Assembly: GCA_964244585.1 (NCBI GenBank)
Contig: CAXTJM010000008.1
Location: 62,001-126,000, forward strand
Length of the DNA stretch: 64,000 bases
Source: LMUY01 sp964244585
GTDB taxonomy: Bacteria; Pseudomonadota; Alphaproteobacteria; Acetobacterales; Acetobacteraceae
Direction of reading: 5' to 3'
Shown: piece after piece, positions 34,240-42,364 of the stretch
Layout of the letters: every line of letters begins with the position of its first letter
Numbering within the stretch: position 1 is the stretch's first letter
Made by a program: the position numbers and the translations under genes
Notes under the pieces: generated by a model
The model's database searches: none
What the model was told of the DNA's origin: nothing
The model's input: the letters and a program-made list of their open reading frames with translations, nothing else

Positions 34240-35121
34240 CTACGCACGCCGCATCACCGCGTGGCCAAACAACCCCGATGGCCGGGTCCAGAGCACCAGC
34301 ACCAGCACCAGGAACGCCACGGCCTCCTTCAGGTTGGAGCTTACATATCCCGCGGTCAGCACCTCAAGCAGTCCGAGCAGCATTCCGGCAATCACCGCGC
34401 CGCGGATGTCGCCCAGCCCGCCCACGATGATGACGACGAAGCCGCGCAGCATCATCTCCTCGCCCATATAGGGTTCGATCGCGTTGCGCTGCAATCCGAT
34501 CAGCACCCCGCCGGCGCCGGCCAGGCAGCCGGAGATGAACGACACGACCGCCGCGGCTCGCATGGTGTCGATGCCCATCAACTCCGCCGCGTCCGGCCGG
34601 TCCGCCATGGCCCGGATCGCCAGGCCGAGCTTCGTCCCGCGCAACAGCCAGATCAGCGCCGCGATGAGCACCGCGACGGCCGCCAGGATGAGGAGTTGCG
34701 CCACCGTGACCCGCACCGGCCCGAGCTGCAGCGCCTCGCCGCTGATGACGCCGGGCGGCAGGCGGCGGATGTCGGAGCCGAGCCAGGCCGTCAGCGCCGA
34801 ATACAGTGCCAGCACGGCGCCGAGCGTGACCATGAGCGACGTCAGCTCCGCGGCCCTGGCGGTGCGCAACCGGGTCAGCAGCAGCCAGTCCAGCGCTACG
34901 GCGACGAGGCCGGAAGCCATGGCGGCCAGGGGCAGCGCCGTCCAGATGCCGAGGCCGAACGAGCGCACCAGCCACAGGGCCAGCAGCGCGCCCGCCGAGA
35001 AATAGAATCCGTAGGTGAGGTTGATGACCTTCAGCACGCCGAACATCAGCGTAAAGCCGAGGGCGAACAGGGCGTAGGTCGCCCCGAGGAGCACGCCGTT
35101 GACGAGTTGCTGGGCTAACAT
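34240..35121 (-). CDS. livH: Branched-chain amino acid-type ABC permease LivH (importer 1)
   Basis: 293 residues from the ATG at 35121 (MLAQQLVNGVLLGATYAL), which is the usual LivH start; the frame remains open to 35220 but those codons cover the intergenic hairpin. The loop LGLAIRAMADRPDAAELMGID and FVVIIVGGLGDIRGAVIAG are LivH hallmarks. It is separated from its binding-protein gene by 119 nt including the hairpin at 35209-35232. Confidence 0.93.
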   Translation of the reverse strand: MLAQQLVNGVLLGATYALFALGFTLMFGVLKVINLTYGFYFSAGALLALWLVRSFGLGIWTALPLAAMASGLVAVALDWLLLTRLRTARAAELTSLMVTLGAVLALYSALTAWLGSDIRRLPPGVISGEALQLGPVRVTVAQLLILAAVAVLIAALIWLLRGTKLGLAIRAMADRPDAAELMGIDTMRAAAVVSFISGCLAGAGGVLIGLQRNAIEPYMGEEMMLRGFVVIIVGGLGDIRGAVIAGMLLGLLEVLTAGYVSSNLKEAVAFLVLVLVLWTRPSGLFGHAVMRRA

Positions 35122-35208
35122 TGGCTTTGCATGACTGGCTTGGCCGGGTGTGGCCCGGCCATCCAAATCGCCCCTTGAACATGGCCGAGGAAACTGGGAC
35201 GCCGCGAC

Positions 35209-35232
35209 GGCCCGGGTCAACCCACCCGGGCC
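35209..35232 (-). terminator. Hairpin between the binding-protein gene and livH
   Basis: GGCCCGGGT (35209-35217) and ACCCGGGCC (35224-35232) form a perfect 9 bp GC-rich stem around a six-base loop. It starts 8 nt after the binding-protein stop when read on the minus strand. No T-run follows. Position suggests partial termination or 3' end protection, which would give more binding protein than permease, as known in other ABC operons. Confidence 0.65.
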
Positions 35233-35240
35233 TTGCAGCG

Positions 35241-36359
35241 CTACGGCGCGATAACGAACTTGCCGTTTTGCATCACCAGGACGACCACGCCCTCAGCCGA
35301 TGCCGGATCGCGCCCGGCGGTGAAGGAGGCAGGCCCCATCACGCCGTCGAACTTGGTCTGCATCAGCGCGTCGCGAACCTTGGCCGGGTCGGCGGCCCCG
35401 GCGCGGTCGATGGCGGCGGCCATGATCTTCAACGCGTCATAGGCCTGGGCGGCGAACTGGTCGGGCTCGCGGCCGTACTTCTTGTTGAAGTCGGCGACGA
35501 ACTTGACGTTGTCGGGCGTGGGCTTGCCGATGAACCAGGGGCTGCCGACCAGCAGGCCATCCGCTGCCTTGCCGGCGATTTCGCCCAACTTCGGCGAGTT
35601 GCTGCCGTTGCCGCCGATGAACAGCGTCTCAGGGCCGAAGCCAAGCTGGCGGGCAGCCAGCAGCACGCCCGACACCGGCTCCACCAGGGCGGAGATGCCG
35701 ATGGCGTCCGGCTTCAGCTCCTTGATCTTGGTCAACTGGGCAGAGAAGTCGCTGTCCTTGCTGCCGAAGCTTTCGATGTCGACGATCTTGAGGCCGGCCT
35801 TTTCCGCCGCCGCCTTCATCACGTCGTAGCCGGATTTCGAAAACGCGTCGTCATTGGCGTACATGAGCGCGATCGTCTTCACGCCGCGGCTGATCGCCTT
35901 CTTCAACGTGACGGGGATCACGTCGCTTTCCGGCAGCGAGGTACGGAACACGTAGTCGCCGATTGCGGTGATGCCGTTGGCCGTGGTGGACGTGCCCATG
36001 ATCGGGATGTGCCGCTCGTTGGCGACCGGGCCCACGGCAAACATCTCGTTGGACAAGGTCGGCCCGATGATCGCCACCACCTTGTCGCGCCCGATCAGCT
36101 TGCGCGCGGCGTTGATCGCCTGGTCCTTGTTGGCGGCACTGTCCTCGACGATCAGGTTGATCTTGCGACCGCCCAGGACGCCTTTGGCGTTCACCTCGTC
36201 CAGCGCCAGTTCCATCCCGGCCTTTATGGCGGTGCCGTAGGCGGCGTTCGGTCCAGACAGGATCTCGATTGAGCCGAGTTGCACCGCGTCCTGCGCGCGG
36301 GCGACACCGGCCAGCGCCAGCATGCCCGTGAGGGCCGCCACGAAGTGCCTGCGGTTCAT
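35241..36359 (-). CDS. ABC transporter substrate-binding protein, Leu/Ile/Val type (importer 1)
   Basis: 372 residues from the ATG at 36359. A signal peptide (MNRRHFVAALTGMLALAGVARA) precedes a periplasmic-binding-protein type 1 fold: VQLGSIEILSGPNAAYGTAI, the inner VVAIIGPTLSNE and the hinge-side YANDDAFSKSG. It captures ligand in the periplasm for LivHMGF. The actual ligand is open: this family includes amino acid, amide, urea and aromatic-acid binders. It is the first gene of the minus-strand operon and has a plausible promoter at 36394-36421. Confidence 0.93.
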   Translation of the reverse strand: MNRRHFVAALTGMLALAGVARAQDAVQLGSIEILSGPNAAYGTAIKAGMELALDEVNAKGVLGGRKINLIVEDSAANKDQAINAARKLIGRDKVVAIIGPTLSNEMFAVGPVANERHIPIMGTSTTANGITAIGDYVFRTSLPESDVIPVTLKKAISRGVKTIALMYANDDAFSKSGYDVMKAAAEKAGLKIVDIESFGSKDSDFSAQLTKIKELKPDAIGISALVEPVSGVLLAARQLGFGPETLFIGGNGSNSPKLGEIAGKAADGLLVGSPWFIGKPTPDNVKFVADFNKKYGREPDQFAAQAYDALKIMAAAIDRAGAADPAKVRDALMQTKFDGVMGPASFTAGRDPASAEGVVVLVMQNGKFVIAP

Positions 36360-36393
36360 GGATGTTTCCCGTTCCCGAAATAGACTTGCAGGA

Positions 36394-36421
36394 TATCTAG
36401 CCGAACCGAACCCGCGGTCAA
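36394..36421 (-). promoter_or_regulatory. Candidate sigma-70-type promoter for importer 1
   Basis: Read on the minus strand: TTGACC (36421-36416), 16 nt spacer, TAGATA (36399-36394), about 35 nt before the ATG at 36359. The -35 box matches 5 of 6 consensus bases and the region is locally AT-richer than its surroundings. Prediction from sequence only. Confidence 0.5.
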
Positions 36422-36458
36422 GCTTGGCGGCGGCGAGGGCGGCGGGACAAGATGCGCC

Positions 36459-37262
36459 ATGGCCTCCCTGCGAATCGCGACGTGGAACATCAACTCCTTG
36501 CGGCTGCGCCTGCCGTTGCTGGAGCGGCTGGTGGCGGCGCTGGATCCGGACGTGATCTGCCTGCAGGAAACCAAGGTTCCGGACGAGTTGTTCCCCGACG
36601 CGGGACCGCCCGCATTGGGCTACCCCTACGTCGCCCGGCGCGGCATGAAGGGGTACAACGGGGTGGCGATCCTGTCCCGCATCCCGCTGGTGGTGGACGC
36701 CACGGCCCCGGATTGGTGCGAAAAGGGGGATTGCCGGCATTTGCAGGTCGCGTTGCAACTGCCCTCGGGACCATTGGAATTACACGATTTCTATGTCCCG
36801 GCCGGGGGCGACGTGCCGGATGTCGGGCTCAACGTCAAGTTCGCCCACAAGCTCGCTTTCGTCACGGAAGCCACGAACTGGTTCGCCGCCCGGCCCGGGC
36901 TGCGGCGGGCGGTGCTGGTCGGCGACCTCAACATCGCGCCGCTGGAGCAGGATGTCTGGAGCCATAAGCAGCTTCTCACCGTCGTCAGCCACACGCCGGT
37001 CGAGGTGGCGCACATGGAGGCGTGGCAGCGCGGCTGGCACGATGCGCTACGGCACTTCGTCCCGCCGGACCAGAAGCTCTACACCTGGTGGTCGTATCGC
37101 AACCGGGACTGGCGGGCGTCGGATCGCGGGCGGCGGCTGGACCATGTGTGGGTCACGCCGGACCTGGCGCCGGCGCTGCGTGACATGACGGTGCTGAAGG
37201 ATGCGCGGGATTGGCCGCAAACCTCGGACCACGTGCCGGTTGCCGTCACGCTGGAGCTTTAG
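36459..37262 (+). CDS. Exodeoxyribonuclease III (second copy)
   Basis: 267 residues, EEP nuclease fold. The metal-binding Glu lies in ICLQETKVPDELFP, Asp/Asn in VGDLNIAPLEQD, and the C-terminal RLDHVWVTPDL and SDHVPVAV complete the active site, so it should be active. It differs widely from the copy at 443-1216 (for example SHKQLLTVV after the central motif), which suggests an old duplication with specialised roles. It diverges from the importer 1 operon and is followed by aat. Confidence 0.94.
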   Translation: MASLRIATWNINSLRLRLPLLERLVAALDPDVICLQETKVPDELFPDAGPPALGYPYVARRGMKGYNGVAILSRIPLVVDATAPDWCEKGDCRHLQVALQLPSGPLELHDFYVPAGGDVPDVGLNVKFAHKLAFVTEATNWFAARPGLRRAVLVGDLNIAPLEQDVWSHKQLLTVVSHTPVEVAHMEAWQRGWHDALRHFVPPDQKLYTWWSYRNRDWRASDRGRRLDHVWVTPDLAPALRDMTVLKDARDWPQTSDHVPVAVTLEL

Positions 37263-37313
37263 CAGGACGTTTGGCGCGTGAACCCAGCTCCGCGCCATGA
37301 TACGGTCGCGGCA

Positions 37314-37982
37314 ATGTCGCGACGCGCCGTCGAGGTCACGCCCGAACTGTTGCTTCGCGCCTATCGCGTCGGGCTGTTTCCCATGGCCGAAACCCGCCGC
37401 GGCAACCGGCTCTACTGGCTGGACCCGGAGTTCCGCGGCGTCCTGCCGCTCGACCGGTTCCATGCGCCGCGGCGGCTGTTGCGCACCGTGCTGCGCGGCT
37501 CCTACAAGGTGTCCGTCGACCAGGATTTCCCGGCGGTGATCGCGGCCTGCGCCGACACGATGCCCGGGCGCGAGGATACCTGGATCAACCGCGACATCGA
37601 GCGCCTGTTCGGTGACCTGCACCGCACCGGGCACGCGCACAGCGTGGAATGCCGCATGGAAGGCCGGCTGGTCGGCGGCTTGTACGGGGTCAGCCTCGGC
37701 GGTGCGTTCTTCGGGGAAAGCATGTTCAGCATCGCCCGGGACGCCTCCAAGGTCGCCCTTGTCCACCTGGTGGCGCGTCTGCGCGCGGGCGGCTACCGCC
37801 TGCTGGACACGCAGTTCGTCACCTCCCATCTCCAGCAATTCGGGACGGAGGAGATCCCCCGTGACCGCTACAAGGCCCTCTTGGCCAGCGCGGTAGACGG
37901 GCCAGGCGAGTGGCAGGCAGGAGGCGCGGCAGTGCAGGCGGAGATCCGGACGATGGCCAAGCGGGACCTGGTGCAGCCGTGA
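37314..37982 (+). CDS. aat: Leucyl/phenylalanyl-tRNA--protein transferase
   Basis: 222 residues from the ATG at 37314 (MSRRAVEVTPELLLRAY); a GTG at 37278 would add 12 residues without family character. LLRAYRVGLFPMAE, YWLDPEFRGVLPLDRFH, TWINRDIERLF and GGLYGVSLGGAFFGESMFS are signature blocks. The enzyme adds Leu or Phe to N-terminal Lys/Arg of proteins so that ClpS/ClpAP degrades them. It heads a coupled operon with two secreted proteins and msrQ. Confidence 0.96.
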   Translation: MSRRAVEVTPELLLRAYRVGLFPMAETRRGNRLYWLDPEFRGVLPLDRFHAPRRLLRTVLRGSYKVSVDQDFPAVIAACADTMPGREDTWINRDIERLFGDLHRTGHAHSVECRMEGRLVGGLYGVSLGGAFFGESMFSIARDASKVALVHLVARLRAGGYRLLDTQFVTSHLQQFGTEEIPRDRYKALLASAVDGPGEWQAGGAAVQAEIRTMAKRDLVQP

Positions 37983-38554
37983 AGCGATGGGTGCTGCTCT
38001 GCAGCTTGATGCTGGCGCCGGGGGTTGCGGTGGCGCAGCCGCGGCTGGTTCCCTCCGGGGATGTGGAGGTGGTGTATCGCGTGGCGGGCGCGGCGGCCGA
38101 CCAGATTCCCGGCGGCGCGCCGGACGGCGTCCGGCTGCAATGGGACGCGGCGGGCGAACGCCTGCGGGCGGAGCCGCTCGGTCGCCAGGTCTATGCGATC
38201 ACCGATCTGGCCAGGCACGTCGCCGACATCGTGTTCCCGGCACAGACCTCGTTCCTCGAGTTGCCGTTGCGTGCCGGCGACCCCCAGACGCTGCTGGCCG
38301 GCGCCGATGTCCGGTTCACCCGGCGCGGCACGGCGCGCGTGCTGGGGATGGCGTGCACGGAGTGGGATGTGCAGTCGCGCAAGGTGTCGGGCACGGGGTG
38401 CGTGACGGCGGACGGCATTGTGCTGCGGGCGGAGGGCCAGTTCGATGGCCGGCCGGGCAGCCTGCAGGCCGTCTCGCTGAGCCGGGCGGCGCTGCCGCCG
38501 GATCGGTTCGCGCCGCCGGACGGGTTTTTCCGCGTGCCGATGGGAACAAGATGA
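37979..38554 (+). CDS. Secreted protein of unknown function, paralogue 1 of a tandem pair
   Basis: 191 residues from a GTG that overlaps the aat stop as GTGA. Residues 1-19 form a signal peptide ending AVA-QP. The mature part is beta-rich and aligns along its length with the next gene product: DVEVVYRVAG with DVDVTYAMAS, MACTEWDV with LSCTEWQT, and GCVTADGIVLRA with LCLTADGVMLRA. Both conserve two cysteines (126 and 141 here), which could form a disulfide. I do not recognise an established family. Role unknown; context is an envelope redox-repair membrane protein. Confidence 0.75.
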   Translation: MKRWVLLCSLMLAPGVAVAQPRLVPSGDVEVVYRVAGAAADQIPGGAPDGVRLQWDAAGERLRAEPLGRQVYAITDLARHVADIVFPAQTSFLELPLRAGDPQTLLAGADVRFTRRGTARVLGMACTEWDVQSRKVSGTGCVTADGIVLRAEGQFDGRPGSLQAVSLSRAALPPDRFAPPDGFFRVPMGTR

Positions 38555-39099
38555 TCCGCGCCTTGCTGTTGGCCTCCGCCCTGGCGCATGCCGCACAAGC
38601 TGCCGAACGTCCGCCGATCACGCCGCAGCGTGACGTTGACGTGACCTATGCGATGGCATCGCCCCGGCAGGGGTCCCCGGCGTTGACCCAGCGCATGAGG
38701 TGGTCGGTGGCCGCCGGGCGGCTCCGCGTGGACCCGCCGACCGGCGGGCTTTACATGATCGTCGATTACCGTGCCAAGCGCATGGCGGTGGTGAAGCCCG
38801 CCGACCGGGCGGTGCTGGACGTGTCCACCGCCGGTCCCGGCCTGCCTGGGGCCGATGCAGGGGGCTACGTGCGCGGCGGTGCGGCCCAGGTCGCCGGACT
38901 GTCATGCACGGAGTGGCAAACCGCCGACGCCGCCGGCCAGGACACGCTGCTGTGCCTGACCGCGGACGGCGTCATGCTGCGCGCCAGCCAGGGGGGGCGC
39001 GTGCTGCTGGAGGCGACCGGCGTCAGCTACAGCCCGCAGGATCCTTCCGCATTCCTCACGCCGGAGGGCTATCGCCATGTCGCGGGACCGGCGCCATGA
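38551..39099 (+). CDS. Secreted protein of unknown function, paralogue 2 of a tandem pair
   Basis: 182 residues from the ATG at 38551, overlapping the previous stop as ATGA. A signal peptide (MIRALLLASALAHAAQAAE) leads to a domain homologous to the gene upstream, with the same two cysteines (119 and 135) in CTEW and CLTADG contexts. It differs in the middle, where GGLYMIVDYRAKRMAVV resembles proteins that bind or sense at the membrane surface. Its stop overlaps the msrQ start as ATGA, so all four genes aat to msrQ are chained. Function unknown. Confidence 0.75.
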   Translation: MIRALLLASALAHAAQAAERPPITPQRDVDVTYAMASPRQGSPALTQRMRWSVAAGRLRVDPPTGGLYMIVDYRAKRMAVVKPADRAVLDVSTAGPGLPGADAGGYVRGGAAQVAGLSCTEWQTADAAGQDTLLCLTADGVMLRASQGGRVLLEATGVSYSPQDPSAFLTPEGYRHVAGPAP

Positions 39100-40244
39100 G
39101 CGACGGCGTGCCCGTGCAGGAGCGGGCCGATCCGCGCCGCCCGCGTTCAACCCACGCGATGCAGAAGACGCCGTGGCCCTGGCACGACCGCTCGGGTCGC
39201 CTGTCCTGGCTGAAGATCGGCACCCTGGCGGTCGAGATCGTGCCGGCAGCCTGGATCGCGTTCGCTTTGCTCACCGGACGGTTCGGCGCGCGCCCGGTGA
39301 CCGAAGCGATCCACCAGACCGGGCTTTGGGCCATCCGCTTCCTGCTGCTTTCGCTCATGGTCAGCCCGGCGCGGGCGATCTTCAACTGGCACCGCCTGGT
39401 GCTGGTGCGCAGGCAGCTCGGGTTGACCGCGTTGTTCTACGCGCTGGGCCATCTCGTCCTCTACAGCGTCGACGAGAACTGGAAGATGGTCACGGTGGCC
39501 ATGGAAATCCTGGACCGGTTCTACCTGGAGGTCGGGTTCGTCGCCCTGGTGGGTCTCGCCGTGCTGGGCGTGACGTCCAGCGACAAGGCCCTGCGGCAGC
39601 TAGGCCACGGGTGGAAGCGGCTGCACCGCATCGTCTACGTGCTGGCCATCCTGGCGACGCTGCACTTCTTCCTGCAGGCGAAGGCGAACGTGGCGGAACC
39701 GACATTGATGGCGGGCCTGCTCGTCTGGACGATGGGCTGGCGCTTCCTGCCGGCCGGCCTAGACCGCGCACCGCTCTGCATCCTGGCGCTGGGGGGGGCA
39801 TCGGCGCTGCTGACGGCAGGTGTGGAGTATGCCTGGTATGGGCTGGAGACGCGGATCGACCCGCTGCGGCCGCTTTTGGCCGAGCTGGACTGGAGCTACG
39901 GCCCGCATCCCGCCGGGCAAGTGCTGCTGATTGGACTCAGCCTGGCCATCGCGACGGCGCTGTTCTGGGCGCAACACCGCGAACGGCTTCGTCAATCCCT
40001 GGGCTTCAACATCGCCCTCTATGCAGGGGGGGCCGTCATCGTCGCGGCGCTCGCCTTCTCCTTCAGCCTCACGGATGACTGGCTGCCGGAGAATTGGGAG
40101 TTCTGGCAGGCCGCGCTCGCCTTCGTGGCGGGCGCAGCACTCCTCGGCAGCGTACGCCGGGTGGTGCCGCGCCAGAGGCGGCTGCTGGACGCCGCTTGCT
40201 GCGTCGCGCTGCTGCTGCCGTTGGTGGTCGGGCTGACGGTGTAG
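39096..40244 (+). CDS. msrQ: MsrQ-like ferric reductase transmembrane protein with C-terminal extension
   Basis: 382 residues. The first two thirds match MsrQ (YedZ): HQTGLWAIRFLLLSLMVSPAR, RRQLGLTALFYALGHLVLYSV and GWKRLHRIVYVLAILATLHFF carry the His residues that bind haem in the membrane. E. coli MsrQ has about 211 residues; here about 100 or more additional residues at the C-terminus add about three to four helices. The protein should pass quinone- or flavin-derived electrons to periplasmic MsrP, whose gene is about 35 kb away. An inner start at 39159 is possible. Confidence 0.85.
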   Translation: MSDGVPVQERADPRRPRSTHAMQKTPWPWHDRSGRLSWLKIGTLAVEIVPAAWIAFALLTGRFGARPVTEAIHQTGLWAIRFLLLSLMVSPARAIFNWHRLVLVRRQLGLTALFYALGHLVLYSVDENWKMVTVAMEILDRFYLEVGFVALVGLAVLGVTSSDKALRQLGHGWKRLHRIVYVLAILATLHFFLQAKANVAEPTLMAGLLVWTMGWRFLPAGLDRAPLCILALGGASALLTAGVEYAWYGLETRIDPLRPLLAELDWSYGPHPAGQVLLIGLSLAIATALFWAQHRERLRQSLGFNIALYAGGAVIVAALAFSFSLTDDWLPENWEFWQAALAFVAGAALLGSVRRVVPRQRRLLDAACCVALLLPLVVGLTV

Positions 40245-40352
40245 CCGGGGCCGCCGACCTCAAGCGGCTTGAATATTCTCCCTGCCTGTGCGCGGAATGC
40301 TCCGGTCCAAGAGCCGGAAGCAATCCGGATTCAATACGCTGGGAGGTCAGCC

Positions 40353-41483
40353 GTGACGATCACGCGTCGTACGCTCATGCTCGCGTCTGCCGGCACGCTC
40401 GCGATGCCGTTCGTGGCCCGCGCAGCGGATACGTTCAAAATCGGGATGACGGTGCCGGTCACCGGGCCAGCGGCCGAGTCGGGCGGCTTCATGACCACGG
40501 GAGCCAGGCTCGCGCTCGATGCCCTCAACGAGAAGGGCGTGCTCGGCCGCAAGGTCGAACTGCAGATCGAAGATGACCAAACCACCAATCCGGGCGCCGT
40601 GCTCGCTTTCTCCCGTCTGTCGGGGGACCCGTCGATGGCGGGGTTCATCGGCTCGATCCGCTCCACCCAGGTGCATGCGATGGCGCCCGACGTGCTGAAG
40701 GTGGGCAAGCCGATGATGATCGGCGGGACCGATCCGGCGCTGACCCATATGGGCAATCGCTGGCTGTTCCGCTGCCGTCCGAACGACAGCTACTCCGCCA
40801 AGGTGATCGCGCAGTACGGCATCGACACGCTGGGCAAGAAGAAATGGGCCATCGTCCATTCGACGGACGCCTTCGGCACGGGCGGGATGAAGGCCTTTGT
40901 CGAGAGCCTGAAGGCAGCGAACATCGAGCCGGTGCTGGTGCAGGGGTATACCAACCAGCAGGCCGACTTCACCCCGGTCGCGCTCGCCGTCAGGCAGTCC
41001 GGCGCGGACGTGCTGTGCTCGTACTTCACCTTCGAGACCGATATCGGCGTCTTCGCCCGGCAGCTTCGCCAGCTCGGCGTGCGCATCCCCTGGGTCGGCT
41101 CGCCATCCATCACCAATATCTCCGCCCTCAACCTGGCGGGCGCCAGCCTGTACGGAACGTTCGGCGTGGCGGATTACGCCGTCGATTCCAGCCCGGCCTC
41201 CAAGGCGTTCGCGGACAAGTACCAGGCTGTGCGCAAGGCAGCGCCGGACAACCAATCCTCCTGGGCCTACGACGCGGTGAACGTGCTCGGCCGCGCCATC
41301 GCCGATGCCGGCGGCACCGACCCCGAGAAGCTCCGCACGGCCATCCTGGCGATCAAGGGGTATGATGGGGCGGAGGGCCAATACAATTTCGATCAGAACG
41401 GCGATGGGCTGCATGGCTACAACGTCGTGAAGAACGACGGCGGCAAGATCGTGTTCGACAAGCATATCGACTTCGCTGCCTGA
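40353..41483 (+). CDS. ABC transporter substrate-binding protein, Leu/Ile/Val type (importer 2)
   Basis: 376 residues from a GTG at 40353, chosen because GGGAGG at 40341-40346 lies 6 nt upstream and the signal peptide (MTITRRTLMLASAGTLAMPFVARA) starts here. Type 1 periplasmic binding fold: FKIGMTVPVTGPAAESGG, GFIGSIRSTQVHAM, WAIVHSTDAFGTGG and SSWAYDAVNVLGRAI. It feeds LivH and the LivM-LivG fusion that follow. With the CoA ligase downstream, an aromatic or other organic acid is a likely ligand; this is inference. Confidence 0.93.
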   Translation: MTITRRTLMLASAGTLAMPFVARAADTFKIGMTVPVTGPAAESGGFMTTGARLALDALNEKGVLGRKVELQIEDDQTTNPGAVLAFSRLSGDPSMAGFIGSIRSTQVHAMAPDVLKVGKPMMIGGTDPALTHMGNRWLFRCRPNDSYSAKVIAQYGIDTLGKKKWAIVHSTDAFGTGGMKAFVESLKAANIEPVLVQGYTNQQADFTPVALAVRQSGADVLCSYFTFETDIGVFARQLRQLGVRIPWVGSPSITNISALNLAGASLYGTFGVADYAVDSSPASKAFADKYQAVRKAAPDNQSSWAYDAVNVLGRAIADAGGTDPEKLRTAILAIKGYDGAEGQYNFDQNGDGLHGYNVVKNDGGKIVFDKHIDFAA

Positions 41484-41491
41484 GCGCATCC

Positions 41492-42364
41492 GTGAGCCTG
41501 TTCCTCCAACTGCTGTTCACCGGGCTGGGCATCGGCAGCATCTATGCCCTGGTCAGCCTGGGCTTCGTGCTGCTGATCCGTGCTGCCAGCGTAGTGAACT
41601 TCGCGCAGGGCGAGTTCTCCATGCTGGGCGCGTACATCATGGTGATCTGCGCCAACGATCTTGGCATTCCCTACTTCATCGCGGTTCCCATCGCGGTGGT
41701 GCTGATGGCGGCGTTCGGCATCCTGTTCGCGGGCGCCGTATATTGGCCGCTGCGCCATCGCGGGCAGTTGCCCGTCATCATCAGCACGATCGGCGCGTCG
41801 ATCTTCTTGGCGAATTTCGTGCTGGCGACATACGGGCCCAGCCCGCAGGTGCTGCCGCCGATCTTCGACAACGGCTTCGACGTCGGCGACGTCTATATCG
41901 ATAGCCAGTACCTTGCGATCATCGTCATCACGGCGTTGCTCGTGCTGCTGCAGTACCTGGTATTCGAGAAGACGTTGCTCGGCAAGAAGCTGCAGGCGAC
42001 CAGCCAGGACAAGGAGATGGCGAGCTTGCTCGGCATCCCGGTCGCGATGATGGTGCTGTTCACCTTCGCCTACAGCGCCGCACTGGGCGGGGTGGCCGGG
42101 GTGCTGGTGGCGCCGGTGCTGTTCGTCAGCGTGCAAATGGGCGCGGTGGTGGCGCTGAAGGCGTTTGCCGCCAACATCATCGGCGGCTTCGGCAGCATCC
42201 CCGGCGCGATCATCGGCGGCCTGGCGCTTGGCGTCGCGGAGACGATGGGTGCCTCCTACATCTCCGTGCCCTACAAGGACGCATTCGCGTTCGGTCTGTT
42301 GCTGCTGGTGCTGCTGGTGCGCCCGCAAGGCATCTTCGGCGAACGCATCGCGGAGAAGGCGTGA
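41492..42364 (+). CDS. livH: Branched-chain amino acid-type ABC permease LivH (importer 2)
   Basis: 290 residues from a GTG 8 nt after the binding-protein stop. LGIGSIYALVSLGFVLLIRA, NFAQGEFSMLGAYIM and the coupling loop LLGKKLQATSQDKEMASLLG identify LivH; ANIIGGFGSIPGAIIGG is the C-terminal signature. About eight membrane helices. No hairpin separates it from the binding-protein gene, unlike importer 1. Its stop overlaps the next start as GTGA. Confidence 0.94.
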   Translation: MSLFLQLLFTGLGIGSIYALVSLGFVLLIRAASVVNFAQGEFSMLGAYIMVICANDLGIPYFIAVPIAVVLMAAFGILFAGAVYWPLRHRGQLPVIISTIGASIFLANFVLATYGPSPQVLPPIFDNGFDVGDVYIDSQYLAIIVITALLVLLQYLVFEKTLLGKKLQATSQDKEMASLLGIPVAMMVLFTFAYSAALGGVAGVLVAPVLFVSVQMGAVVALKAFAANIIGGFGSIPGAIIGGLALGVAETMGASYISVPYKDAFAFGLLLLVLLVRPQGIFGERIAEKA

